Of a stretch of DNA of 21,595 nucleotides, positions 9,223 through 17,499 are shown one piece after another. A program made the translations under genes and the position numbers. The notes below the pieces were generated by a model. The model searched no databases. It had not been told where the DNA came from and worked only from the letters and a program-made list of their open reading frames with translations. The DNA is from Priapulus caudatus (taxonomy: Eukaryota > Priapulida > Priapulimorpha > Priapulimorphida > Priapulidae): positions 20,001 to 41,595 of the forward strand of contig NW_014577651.1 of the NCBI RefSeq assembly GCF_000485595.1, given 5' to 3'. Numbering within the stretch: the first letter of the stretch is position 1; each line of letters opens with the position of its first letter.

Positions 9223-10676
9223 GGTTGCTGACTCCTCTCGGCAACTCCTGTCCGTTGTGCACGATTATCTGAAACATTGCAGCATTGCAATCGTCGCGGG
9301 CAATCTCTCTGCATGTGTGCCGTTCTCCTGCAAAAAATAACATGCTATGTCAGCTATTCTTGCCCTATCCGGTGGAGGCTTTGCCATTCTGCTGAATGGT
9401 GCATTCGGCATCCTTTCTCCCGACCTTTGACCTCTGCCTCCAGCTTCTGCTGTATGTTGTTGCCTTTGACCTTCCATGTCCTTCCTGATCTTAACCATTT
9501 CCTGTTTCAGGCTTCGCATCCCTTACTACATCTCTTCCCATCGACTCGACACTGGATCCACTGGCTGCATTGCAGCTCGTACATAAGTGCCTCCACCTGG
9601 TGGCGGTTTTCTACGATGTACCGTTTCTCTTGTAACGGCCTCATACTGCGCTACCCGAGCTATAGCCTCGTCTAGCGTGCTTGGTCCTTGCAAGAGTGCG
9701 TAGCGTTGTATTTCCGCATCTCCTATTCCTTCAAGATCTATCAGGCCAGGGTACGCCCGCGTGAACAACTGCCGCATGACAGCGTTTCGTCATACTTTCT
9801 GCTCCTACGGCGTAGTTCACTCCGATAAACGTGGATGCGCTCTACCGGATCGAACCTGCGTTGCAAACAGGCAACCATCCTGTCGTAGTCAGCACGCTGT
9901 GATTGTGGCATCTCTATCATCACCTCTAGAGCTTCACCCTTCAATCATAATCCTAATTGAATTCCCCATCCATTCTCTAGCCACTGATTTTAACTAGCCG
10001 TCATCTCGAACTTTATCAGGAAGTGCTTTAGGGCAATTCCATCTCCTTTCCTAAAGTTTGGAGGCTTTCGTTCCTTTACAGGTGTACTACGCCACGGACT
10101 TCTCTCACTTGCTAAAGGCAGGTCCTGCATCGACTCCCTCCTTGTGTACGGCAGATCCCCAACCGTAGCCGTATCTCGTGCAGGTGCTTGTGAAATTTCT
10201 GCTTCCCTGTCAAGTGCGACATCCAAATTCATGCTACCGTTTTCTGCTTTCAGAATGCTACCGTGGTGTTCAATCGGACGCTCCCAGTTTCTCTGTACGC
10301 TTTCCTGGCTTACTCCAGCGTGGGGTAGGGGTGTATGGTCTCTCCGTCCCCTTTCCTGCCATTCGCTCCACCCGTCCGGCAACCTCTTCCCTGATCCTCC
10401 TATCTTCTTCCTATAACCCTTTGCCGCCACCTGAGATATCCTCCTATCCCTATAAGCCTCCTCCGGTGTAGATACGCCATCGCGAATGGTCGTCGGTACC
10501 TGTACCCTTCTGACAATAATGGACTCACCCACACTTTCCTTTTCCTCGCTCAGCTGCTGTGGCGATGAGTCATTCGCCTCCGCGGCCGGCTGCACGCCCT
10601 CGCTGCTTTGCACATCTCTCCCTAGGTTCGCCGTGGGCATCAGAAACTCCCGTATCCTTTCTATAAAACTCAACAT
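9213..10676 (-). pseudogene. gag: E2 gag, disrupted
   Basis: The first part (10676-9990) is a 228-residue hydrophilic N-terminal frame of no recognised domain, ending KHFLIKFEMTAS at TAA 9990. The frame resumes after a second stop just upstream of 9944 with a capsid-like segment (EALEVMIEMP, ACLQRRFDP). A shift near 9775 brings in LFTRAYPGLIDLEG and the AIARVAQYEAVTR segment shared with E3. Two consecutive stops (about 9523-9528) lie where E3 has two sense codons. The zinc knuckle near 9310-9340 is frameshifted, although E3 keeps it intact. Gag ends at TAG 9213-9215, at the frameshift signal. The start at 10676 lies 70 bases after the primer site. Confidence 0.78.
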
Positions 10677-10747
10677 GTTTTTTTCCTCCGCTCACTATCC
10701 GTCTATAACACTGGTACACCTGCGGTTGCTACTCCTTCATGCAAACG

Positions 10748-10765
10748 ATCCCGGACGAGCCCCCA
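10748..10765 (-). other. E2 primer-binding site, tRNA-Pro type
   Basis: The minus strand reads TGGGGGCTCGTCCGGGAT, 7 bases after the LTR end. As I recall it, this is the same 18-nt tRNA-Pro primer-binding site used by murine leukaemia virus and other elements. It fixes the LTR 3' edge and the direction of the element. Confidence 0.9.
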
Positions 10766-10997
10766 TTTAACCTGTAGTGGCCCTAGGGGTGGCCGACCAC
10801 GGTTCGACAGACGTTGTTTCGTAACGCGTGCCCCAGTAGTGGGATTCAGTGTTCGCTCCCGCCGGTGTCACAGGCAGGACGGTGATGTCGCGTAGCAGAT
10901 AACAGTAGCTAGGGGCCTTAGGGTCAAAATAGGTTAAAACAGGTAGCACCAAACGAACAGAACACCGTGAGATTCGGTTTACTGTACGGTTATAGTT

Positions 10998-11003
10998 TTT
11001 ATT
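10998..11003 (-). terminator. Poly(A) signal of the E2 LTR
   Basis: AATAAA on the minus strand, followed by ACTATAACCGTACAGT, a block also present after the AATAAA of the E3 LTR (17546-17551). The shared context supports a real R-region signal. Confidence 0.55.
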
Positions 11004-11403
11004 GAGTGTTACTAGTGTACAAATGATTCTCCTGCATTTGTATATGCAGCGGACCTTCTATCAATCTCGTCTAATATTTACGCGTCGCCGGTTTTGTCTT
11101 CTTCCCTCACGTTCGTCCTCGCTTCGCGTCGACCTAAGCAGTCTCCCAGGTATCGCCCTCGTAGTCGCTCCTAGCTCTACCTAACCAGAATGCCGTTCTT
11201 CGCTGCTCTCGTTTTATTCCTCTCTCCCGTTCGGCTCTGGTTTACACCTACCTGAAAACCTGTGCTTCTTCCCTATCTCTCTCTGACGCTTTCTCGCTCC
11301 CTTTCTTCTTCTTCTTCCTCTCCTTCGTCTTCCTCTTCTCCTCCTTCTTCTTCCTCTTCTTCCTAGACTTGAAAATAATGCTTGCTTCTGCTCGGTGCTA
11401 TCT

Positions 11404-11413
11404 CCCTTATATT
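11404..11413 (-). promoter_or_regulatory. TATA-like promoter element of the E2 LTR
   Basis: The minus strand reads CTAATAATATAAGGGAGATAGC. The E3 LTR has GCTAAGTATATAAGG at the matching place (17191-17205), so the element is conserved in position. Transcription would start near 11375-11380. Confidence 0.45.
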
Positions 11414-11538
11414 ATTAGCTGGCAACACCCCTCCCCCCTGCGGCGAAATGCACTAGTGAGCCATTGTAAAACCGTTTCAGGCATCTGTGTGGTCATGTTA
11501 TCACGTAAATAAGTTGCCACCCACATTACAGTGTTACA

Positions 11539-11849
11539 TTCACTGAGAATATACCCCTAGAGCCCAAAACACCCGGACCCAAACACGGAAACTTTGAAGC
11601 ATTCCAGAATGACGTAATTTACTGTACAGGTGGTCACTCAATCGAATATGATTGTCTCTGTACTGTGCTTCAAATAAAACTAGACAGAGGGCACTCACGG
11701 AGAGTGCTTAGCTCCGCGAGCATGTAACATGTATGTGCTCGCTGGTGGCGGCTGCTGACTGACTCGCCTGCTGCTGATTCGCAGCTCACTGGTGGCTGCT
11801 GCTGACTCGCCACTCGCTGACTCAACGCGCTATCGATCGCGCGGTGGCT
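11539..11849. other. Unassigned sequence right of E2
   Basis: About 310 bases without a convincing gene. The first 150 bases are ordinary, with no match to the E3 upstream flank. From about 11735 the sequence becomes rich in CTGCTG and CTCGCTGG motifs related to the minisatellite that follows. If the E2 LTR is longer than estimated, part of this could belong to it. Confidence 0.4.
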
Positions 11850-12066
11850 ACACATACACACACACACACACACACCTAGTAACGAGCTGCTGCTGCCTGG
11901 ACGTTCTAAGGCGAGCTGCTGCTGCCTGGACGTTCTAAGGCGAGCTGCTGCTGCCTGGACGTTCTAAGGCGAGCTGCTGCTGGCTGGCCGACCTAAGGCG
12001 AGCTGGTTCTGAATCGATCGCGCCAACGCGTGTAACGCTCGCTGCTGGCTACACACACACACACAC
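11850..12066. repeat. 29-bp minisatellite framed by (CA)n tracts
   Basis: Four tandem 29-bp units (11884-11912, 11913-11941, 11942-11970, 11971-11999) and the start of a fifth. The first three are identical (GAGCTGCTGCTGCCTGG then ACGTTCTAAGGC) and the fourth has several changes. (CA)n tracts lie on both sides (11850-11875, 12051-12066), and a CGATCGCG motif occurs beside each (near 11833 and 12014), so the block may be part of a larger duplicated unit. Confidence 0.85.
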
Positions 12067-12092
12067 GAACGCATCACACGAGAGGGATCACA

Positions 12093-12127
12093 TTAGCTCC
12101 CCTGCAACTCCGTTGCAGCGGAGCTAA
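12093..12127. other. Strong 35-nt hairpin
   Basis: TTAGCTCC (12093-12100) is perfectly complementary to GGAGCTAA (12120-12127). Inside it, after one mismatch, CTGCAAC (12102-12108) pairs with GTTGCAG (12112-12118) around a 3-nt loop. This gives 15 of 16 possible pairs. It could be a foldback remnant or a transcribed structure; nothing nearby decides. Confidence 0.6.
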
Positions 12128-12332
12128 TAACTTTATCATATGAAAGCCAGCTGGCTTGTTCGCATTCACGATACGTGACATTACCATCAATCATTCATTA
12201 CATATCGTTACCCCTCTAGTAGTAATAGAGAGCTAAGAGAATTTTCGGTCATTGTATTCTGTGGTTGACAGTGTACATCACATCCTCTACAATTATATTT
12301 GGCAGCATGATGGCAGAAAATTTGAATTTGTA

Positions 12333-12538
12333 GGGGCGACCGGGGACAATTGTAACACGGGGCAAATGTAACAGAGGCTCTCATTCCTAGTAGAAACGTG
12401 CTATATGTATACGCTCTTCACAGCGCATGCACATTTCATTGCCCCACATGCTGTCCTGAGGGTAGGCAGGTTTACGTATCGAGGAACATTTGACAGCCAA
12501 GTGTTTTTTTAAGTGTTACAATTGTCCCCGGTCTCCCC
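12333..12538. mobile_element. 206-bp MITE with 26-bp terminal inverted repeats and TA target duplication
   Basis: The left end GGGGCGACCGGGGACAATTG (first 20 of 26 bases, 12333-12358) is the reverse complement of 12513-12538 with one mismatch. The element is flanked by TA on both sides (12331-12332 and 12539-12540), the target duplication of Tc1/mariner-type transposition. It has no coding capacity. A second, imperfect copy of the terminal motif (GGGGCAAATGTAACAG, about 12359-12374) follows the left end as a subterminal repeat. Superfamily assignment rests only on the TA duplication. Confidence 0.82.
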
Positions 12539-12540
12539 TA

Positions 12541-13182
12541 CATAGGTGTACAATAGAAACATCACATATATTGTATAATCAGCCCTATAAATAGCTTTAC
12601 TGGAAATCATTTTCCAGGAAATGACTTCATACATTTGCCACTAAGTATATCTGGGGAGGGAGAGAGGAATTAAGAGACTAACTCAGAACAACAGCTTTTT
12701 GGAGCAACTTTTTAGAGCAATTTTTCATAATTTTCTACCATCGCTTCAACTTTGTTAAGACAAGTATTAACTTAAAAAATAAATAATTGTGCTTCTTTAT
12801 GTTCTTTCAAGTTTGGTGCCTAATTTGAACTGTTAGTGAACTGTATTAAAATTACAAAGTAAGATATTAGATCTAAAATTTAATTTGATTAGATGTATTA
12901 CACATTTACTATATTTCTATGCTATTAATCAGGACAAGCAAACATTTTGCAGGACAAGAAAAAATATATTGTAGCTTGTCCGTCGGACAAGCAAAATTGT
13001 GTCCCTTATTTCGAACACTGCTAACATATATAGTCTGCTTGAATTCTATAAAATCTCTAATGTAAGTCAATGAATCAATGTGTGTACGTGTAAGTATATA
13101 AATATGTTCGTAATAAAAACGATGTATGGAAGTTGTGGAAATAGATAGACTAAAATGGCATACATTGCTAGATATGCACACA

Positions 13183-13233
<51 letters not shown>

Positions 13234-13439
13234 CATAAACAGGTGTGGTGTGAGATAATATATGTACAGCTTATAGCCATATACATATATATATATAATG
13301 TTACTTCACTTTAACTCCTGAAATTGTCTATGACTAATAAAAGTGGAATTTATGTACTTGCGAAAGCTTTACATTCGTGATGGTAACGCGAGTAGATATT
13401 TTCTAAGCTAGTAGGAAAAGATATCTATATCTCTCTGTC
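12541..13439. other. AT-rich non-coding stretch with a (CA)n microsatellite
   Basis: No credible coding frame. AT-rich sequence contains a (CA)n tract at 13177-13230 and a (TA)n-like run near 13281-13297. The open frames here run through the microsatellite and carry no motifs. Confidence 0.7.
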
Positions 13440-13535
13440 AGAGACTCCAACTCTCCCGATTTGGGGGCCATTTCCCCAAAAATCTCCCGTTCTCTATTAT
13501 CTCCAGTTTAGGCGATGCTTAGGGTTGGAGTCTCT
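13440..13535. repeat. Short foldback element, 12-bp inverted repeats
   Basis: AGAGACTCCAAC (13440-13451) and GTTGGAGTCTCT (13524-13535) are perfect inverted repeats about 96 bases end to end. A partial second copy of the right arm (TTGGAGTCTCTG) follows at 13539. The interior has its own small stem, TTGGGG pairing with CCCCAA (about 13461-13479). It resembles a tiny MITE, but no clear target duplication was found. Confidence 0.45.
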
Positions 13536-13732
13536 TACTTGGAGTCTCTGCTCTGTCTCTCTCTATATATAACGTATACATGTATACATTCTACAAAGAA
13601 ATAAAGATTCATCGCCATGAGCAATTAGACACAGTGTCAGGTCAGTTTAAAACACATTTACCCCACAGCTCATACAAGTAAAACATAAGATGTACTTAGA
13701 ACAGGACATCAACAGGTGGAGGCAGGAGGGGA
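13536..13732. other. Non-coding sequence beside the TatD-like fragment
   Basis: AT-rich with a perfect 14-bp palindrome GTATACATGTATAC at 13574-13587. If the TatD-like gene was real this is its 3' region, but I see no AATAAA on the minus strand here. Confidence 0.4.
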
Positions 13733-14110
13733 CTAAGCTATTTCAATACGGTACAGCCCCTGAAAGTTGGCGGTCACAGTCTGCAGGACATCGCAGATGC
13801 TGACCCGCCTTTCAACGGCGATCTTGCAGGCAACATTCAACGCGTGTCCCGGATGACAGAGGCACTCGTGAGTGACACCGCATGTAGACGCACAATCGTC
13901 GATGGGTTTGTTCATCGGAGAGTCCGTCTCCAGCAGGAATCTCGAGGGGAACGCCAGCGTTCGCCGTGACGGCTCCGGTGCTGTCGGTGTGCTGCTCGTG
14001 TGTGTTGCGTACCCCGTAGGCCCGACGTAGAGATTATTTGACACGATCAGCCACTTGAAGGCCTCTTTGTGGGTTTCTGTGAAACAGTGAATGTGGATGC
14101 AGGGCCACCA
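13733..14110 (-). pseudogene. TatD-family metal-dependent hydrolase, C-terminal fragment
   Basis: TatD enzymes are TIM-barrel, metal-dependent nucleases or hydrolases. This fragment reads IHIHCFTETHKEAFKWL (metal-site His of the HCFTG motif), then NNLYVGPTGYA (matching the usual GFTG strand), FLLETDSP (conserved ETDSP with the catalytic Asp) and a C-terminal helix pair, CHPGHALNVACKIAVERRVS to NFQGLYRI, matching the family's typical ending. It ends at a natural-looking stop. The N-terminal two thirds are missing: upstream lies a G/C run and hairpin rather than coding sequence, and E3 begins at 14266. It could be the last exon of a host gene or a truncated copy; I see no clean splice acceptor just upstream, which favours a fragment. 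Confidence 0.6.
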
Positions 14111-14154
14111 ATTATTAAGCAATGACATTATGCAAGGGAGAGGAGCGACCGAGT

Positions 14155-14195
14155 GGGGGGGGGGGAGTGTGGGATGGGGGCACCCCCTCCCACAC
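14155..14195. other. G11 run and GC-rich hairpin
   Basis: A run of 11 G (14155-14165) is followed by a near-palindrome, GTGTGGGA-T-GGGG paired with CCCC-TCCCACAC across 14167-14195. This is strong secondary structure at a point where host-like sequence gives way to the flank of E3, and a likely site of polymerase or assembly error. Confidence 0.6.
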
Positions 14196-14265
14196 AAGGA
14201 GCTTTTGCATTTTCAGCTTGAAATTGTACATTCATTTCTGGTGCATACTTCAGTGAGTTTTTAAT

Positions 14266-14682
14266 GAGGCTATAGCTCGGGTAGCCCAGTATGAGGCCGT
14301 TACAAGGAAAACGGTACATCGTAGAAAACCGCCACCAGGTAGAGGCACTTACGTACGAGCTGTGGTGCAACCAGTGGATCCAGTGTCGAGCCTACGGGAA
14401 GAGATGCAAGAAGGGATGAGAAGCCTGAGACAGGAAATGGTTAAGATCCTGAAGGACATTGAAGGTCAAAGTTCAGGAGAGAGTATGCCGAATGCACCAT
14501 TCAGCAGAATGGCAAAGCCTCCACCGAATAGGGCAAGAATAGCTGAGATGGAATGTTATTTTTGCAGGAGGACGGGACACATGCAGAGAGATTGCCCGCG
14601 ACGATTGCAATGCGGAAATGTTTCAGATAATCGCGCACAACGGACAAGAGTTGTCGAGAGGAGTCAGCGACCGTTAAACTAG
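14266..14682 (+). pseudogene. gag: E3 gag, C-terminal part with intact zinc knuckle
   Basis: Gag nucleocapsid region of the E2/E3 lineage. It reads EAIARVAQYEAVTR, a proline- and arginine-rich linker, then a helical segment (EEMQEGMRSLRQEMVKI) likely to form a coiled coil. A complete CCHC zinc knuckle, CYFCRRTGHMQRDC, lies at 14554-14595 and would bind RNA. The frame is uninterrupted over the 139 codons that remain and ends at TAG 14680-14682, where the -1 frameshift signal sits. E2 has stops and a broken knuckle at the same places, so E3 better represents the ancestral gag end. Confidence 0.85.
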
Positions 14683-14729
14683 GACGGGCTAGGAAAAGAG
14701 TCGGTAGCCTGGCCCATAGTAAGCCGACT
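14673..14729 (+). promoter_or_regulatory. E3 predicted -1 frameshift signal: slippery heptamer plus H-type pseudoknot
   Basis: The heptamer G TTA AAC (14673-14679) is in the gag frame, directly before the TAG (14680-14682). After a 6-nt spacer, stem 1 pairs GGGCTAGG (14686-14693) with CCTGGCCC (14708-14715), 8 bp including one G-U. The loop holds AGTCGG (14699-14704), complementary to CCGACT (14724-14729), making stem 2. The pol frame is open in the -1 register through this point to the protease. G UUA AAC is a known slippery heptamer, used for example by an arterivirus. That this one works is inference, strengthened by conservation in E2. Confidence 0.8.
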
Positions 14730-15715
14730 GAGGGAGCTGCACCACGATCTACTGGTTTCATACTCTCTCAGAAGGGCAAGATAGAAGAAGGCGATGATAC
14801 AGGAAAACACGTAGGGATTAAAATACCGATAAATAGAGAAAATAGTTCAGGCAAGGCTGAAGCCACACGGATACCTACTATCTCAGTAGCACCGTTGCAG
14901 TGTCATCCCACATGGATAATACCTGTGAAAGTAGAGGGATGTGACATGAAATTTTTAATAGACAGCGGATCAAGTACAACGCTGATAAATGAAGATAGGT
15001 TCAACGACATCAAAGCAAGTGCAGGGCTACAGCTGATAACAAGAAAGAGGGATCTGAAGATGGCGAACGGCGAAGCAATGAATAGTCCTGGAAAGACTGT
15101 TGTCCGTCTAGAAATCGCCGAGCATACCTACAGTAGGAAAACAATGGTTATTGCACAATTAGAGGATTTAGATGGGATTTTGGGACTCGACTTTCTCGTC
15201 CCAAACAATGCTATCCTGAACATTACTACAGAAATGCTATCACTCGATGGGAGAGAAATTCAAGGATTTTGGACAGGAGGAGAGAATGGTAGACCAGTAT
15301 ACGTGGATGAAACGACGATGCTGAGGTCAGGGAAAAGATACAGAATCCCCGGATGGACTTATGCTAACGATAAAGTATCCAACGGAAAGCATGTAAGGCT
15401 AGTGCCTATCCCAGAATTTCAGAAGCTGGAGGCACAGGGGATTCGGATGGAACAGACGGTGTTCCCAAGGGAGGTGATGAAGGTTCCCTTGATTATCTCC
15501 CACACAGGAGAGAAGCCTACCCTATTGTTGGAAGATCAGCAGGTGGGGAACTCGAACCAGTGGAGGAGAGTGAGACACAGCAGGGACAGCATCACCAGAA
15601 TGCGGATGCGTTATCACGTAAGACAGTAGGGACATGCCCGAACGAGAACTGCCCAGATAGCAGGCATGGAATGATGGGAGCGGATGCCCGACCAGCGATG
15701 GAGATGCAATCAGAG
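14683..15715 (+). pseudogene. pol: E3 pol: protease, linker and fused RNase H tail
   Basis: Read in the -1 frame from the slippery site, an open linker (VGSLAHSKPTEGAAPRS) leads to the protease: HPTWIIPVKVEG, KFLIDSGSSTTLI (catalytic DSG at residues 23-25 counted from 14895), and GILGLDFLVPN (94-104). The linker after it matches E2 (TVFPREVMKVPL, EDQQVG). Near 15542 a one-base loss relative to E2 shifts the frame. In the shifted frame the sequence reads EESETQQGQ and passes straight into HQNADALSRK, which is the end of RNase H. It stops at TAA about 15716. The roughly 1.3-1.5 kb that should encode RT and most of RNase H are absent. Confidence 0.82.
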
Positions 15716-15716
15716 T

Positions 15717-15950
15717 AAAAGGAAAGGCACGTTTAGGAGGAAGAAGACGAGGAGAGTAGTAGCGATGAACCACCCAGCTGTAGTAAGGGAGCAGAGGATT
15801 CTACATGGAGATATGAACCACCCAGTCGTAATGGGAGGAGAGACGGTTCTACATGTGAGGACAAGGAGCAGCGTGGGCAGGTGTTAGTAGTGACCGAGGG
15901 AGAGCGAGAGGATCGCAGAGAGAATCCCGAGGATTAGGGGGAAGACCATA
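15717..15950 (+). pseudogene. E3 pol linker between RNase H and integrase, with a 48-bp duplication
   Basis: A hydrophilic, acidic open stretch (EEEDEESSSDEPPS) reaches a stop near 15940. Within it, two 48-bp diverged tandem copies (15765-15812 and 15813-15860) each encode an EPPS...ST motif. It probably is the flexible connector ahead of the integrase domain. Frame breaks occur at both ends. Confidence 0.6.
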
Positions 15951-16505
15951 TGATGTATGGAACCCGGAAAATATTAGGAGATTACAGGATAAGGACCCTG
16001 TGATTGTTTTCTTCAAGGAACGAAAAGAAGCGGCGTTGGACAGACCTGAGTTTGAAGAAATTGCAGGAATGGGATCGGAGGCGAAAGCGTACTGGGGGCA
16101 GTGGAATCAGTTAGAGGTGCAGGAAGGTAAATTGTATAGACGATGGGAGACGCCGGTCACGCCGACTCATCCCATACTTCAGTTGGTGTTACCTAAGGAA
16201 TTACAAAGAGAAATATTTCAGCAATTACATTACCATCGTACGGCAGGACATCAAGGAGAGAAGCGGAGTAGATCCAGCATTCAGCAACGGTTCTACTGGC
16301 CAAAGTACACAAAGGATATCGAAAGATGGTGCCAGTACTGCATGCACTGTCTGTGCTCGGAGGCAACCTGGAAAAGGGTTGAGAAGGGGAAGGTTATAAA
16401 ACAGTCGGAAGTAGGAGCGAGTCGAGAAAGGAAAAGGAGAAGGCCGCGGAGAAGCTGAGGCGGGGGACAAGAGCCCGTAAACCACCACAGAGGATGGATT
16501 TGTAG
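15951..16505 (+). pseudogene. pol: E3 integrase zinc domain joined to pol C-terminus, catalytic core deleted
   Basis: Reads YGTRKILGD or, in the main frame, WNPENIRRLQDKDPVIVFFKERK, then a segment leading to the HHCC zinc-binding domain: HYHRTAGH, RFYWPKYTKDI, and CQYCMHC (16230-16350). Normally the DDE catalytic core would follow. Instead the sequence jumps to a Lys- and Arg-rich tail. A frame change near 16440 leads into LRRGTRARKPPQRMDL, a plausible pol C-terminus, ending at TAG 16503-16505. No core Asp or Glu motifs are present, so integration activity is impossible. Confidence 0.8.
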
Positions 16506-17102
16506 GGAAGAGGCCATCATTTTATTTGTTTGGTTTTGTTTAGGTGGACAGGACGTCATCGACTCATCATTTAGGGATTTTTATTACAGAACATATTTAT
16601 ATCCTTTGTAAGATTTAATATAGTAGATATATTTATATAAAACAAAAGTTTCATTTCGCGGACACGTTGGGGGAGACAAAGGCGTATCCGAGGGCGGATA
16701 CTAATAGAAGTTGGAGGGAGTTGTGGAGATTTCGGGGGCGTGTAACTTACAGGAGCAGTAGACTAGATCAGGATGGATAGATTGAACTCACAGTATAGAT
16801 GGAATATAGCCATATATTTACTAAAGAGAGGATAAGATATAGACCGCACATAAATATATGTCAACACGCACGTCCATGGGCGCAGCCATCTTGGATCATG
16901 CTATCACTGCTGCTGCTGCGGCCTGTCGGGGAAAACAAGGAGTGTTTATGCGAAAAGCGATAACACGAGATAAATAGGATATATTAATCTGCGCGGTTAT
17001 GTATTATTAGTCAGCATAATATATGAGGGGATTTGAATAGAATGAAGAGTAAAAGTGGTTGAAGAGAGGAATATTTACTCAGAAACGAGTTGCATAAGAT
17101 GA
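16506..17102 (+). other. E3 3' non-coding region
   Basis: No gene. Purine-rich tracts that could be a polypurine primer occur at 16671-16680 (GGGGGAGACAAAGG) and just before 16741 (GGAGATTTCGGGGGCG then TGTAAC). A perfect 7-bp hairpin GTATCCG-AGGG-CGGATAC lies at 16684-16701. If the LTR starts at 16741, most of this stretch is U3. Confidence 0.5.
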
Positions 17103-17196
17103 TGTAACCATCGTACCAGACACGGGTTGCGTCATCGGGTGAAACGATTGCACCACAGTGATTGCACCAGCGAACGAAATCTGCGGGCCGGCTAAG

Positions 17197-17205
17197 TATA
17201 TAAGG
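17197..17205 (+). promoter_or_regulatory. TATA box of the E3 LTR
   Basis: TATATAAGG in the context GGCTAAGTATATAAGGCGCACC. It sits about 50 bases before the GAA-rich tract, in the same order as in E2 (11404-11413). Confidence 0.55.
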
Positions 17206-17248
17206 CGCACCGAAACGAGCAACCAGAGCGTTTCTTTTCAGGTCTAGG

Positions 17249-17400
17249 TAGGAAGAAGAAGAAGAAAAAGAGGACGAAGAGAAAGAGGAAGAGAGCGTTA
17301 TTTTTCAGGTCAGGCTCAGGAAGAAGAAGAAGAAGAAGAAGAAGAAGAAGAAGGAGAAGAAGAAGGAGAAAAAGCAGAAGGAGAAGAGAAAGAGGGAGAG
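17249..17400 (+). repeat. GAA-rich tract within the E3 LTR transcript
   Basis: Polypurine run of GAAGAA and GAGGAA units, including an uninterrupted (GAA)n-like core at about 17318-17352. E2 has the same kind of tract at the matching place (11270-11366, CT on the plus strand), so it is a feature of the LTR and not a chance microsatellite. Confidence 0.8.
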
Positions 17401-17499
17401 CGTTATTTTAGGTATCGAGGAGAGGACGAACGTGAGACAGGAAGACGAAACCGGCGACGTGTTACTTCTTCAATATTAATCTAGTGGTGATAGGATCTG

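Larger units (their letters stand above)
8147..11538 (-). mobile_element. E2: Ty3/gypsy element, 5' half, interrupted by E1
   Basis: On the minus strand this holds a 5' LTR (10773-11538), a tRNA-Pro-type primer site, gag and the start of pol (protease and linker into RT). The pol frame ends in mid-RT exactly at the E1 LTR edge. Gag and pol are heavily damaged by frameshifts and stops (for example 9990, the double stop at 9526, and shifts near 9775, 9300, 8780 and 8490). It is a different lineage from E1, as the protease motif (DSG rather than DTG), gag and primer site differ. It is clearly related to E3, which lies inverted at 14266-17740. The missing RT, RNase H, integrase and 3' LTR should lie left of this window beyond E1. 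Confidence 0.85.
10773..11538 (-). repeat. E2 5' LTR
   Basis: The 3' edge is firm: the minus strand ends CCACTACA at 10773, the same end as the E3 LTR, followed 7 bases later by the primer site. The segment 10773 to about 11430 matches the E3 3' LTR, with shared blocks around the poly(A) signal and the last 150 bases. The 5' edge is tentatively the TGTAAC at 11538. A duplication-like insertion of roughly 38 bases relative to E3 lies near 10905-10945. TATA-like sequence is at 11404-11413, a CT-rich (GA-rich in sense) tract at 11270-11366, and AATAAA at 10998-11003. Confidence 0.65.

Noticed and set aside
10144..10471. Plus-strand frames of 90 and 97 codons
   Set aside because: Antisense shadows of the E2 gag reading frame.
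12909..13286. 125-codon minus-strand frame
   Set aside because: It crosses the (CA)n microsatellite, giving a Val-Cys run, and shows no motif.
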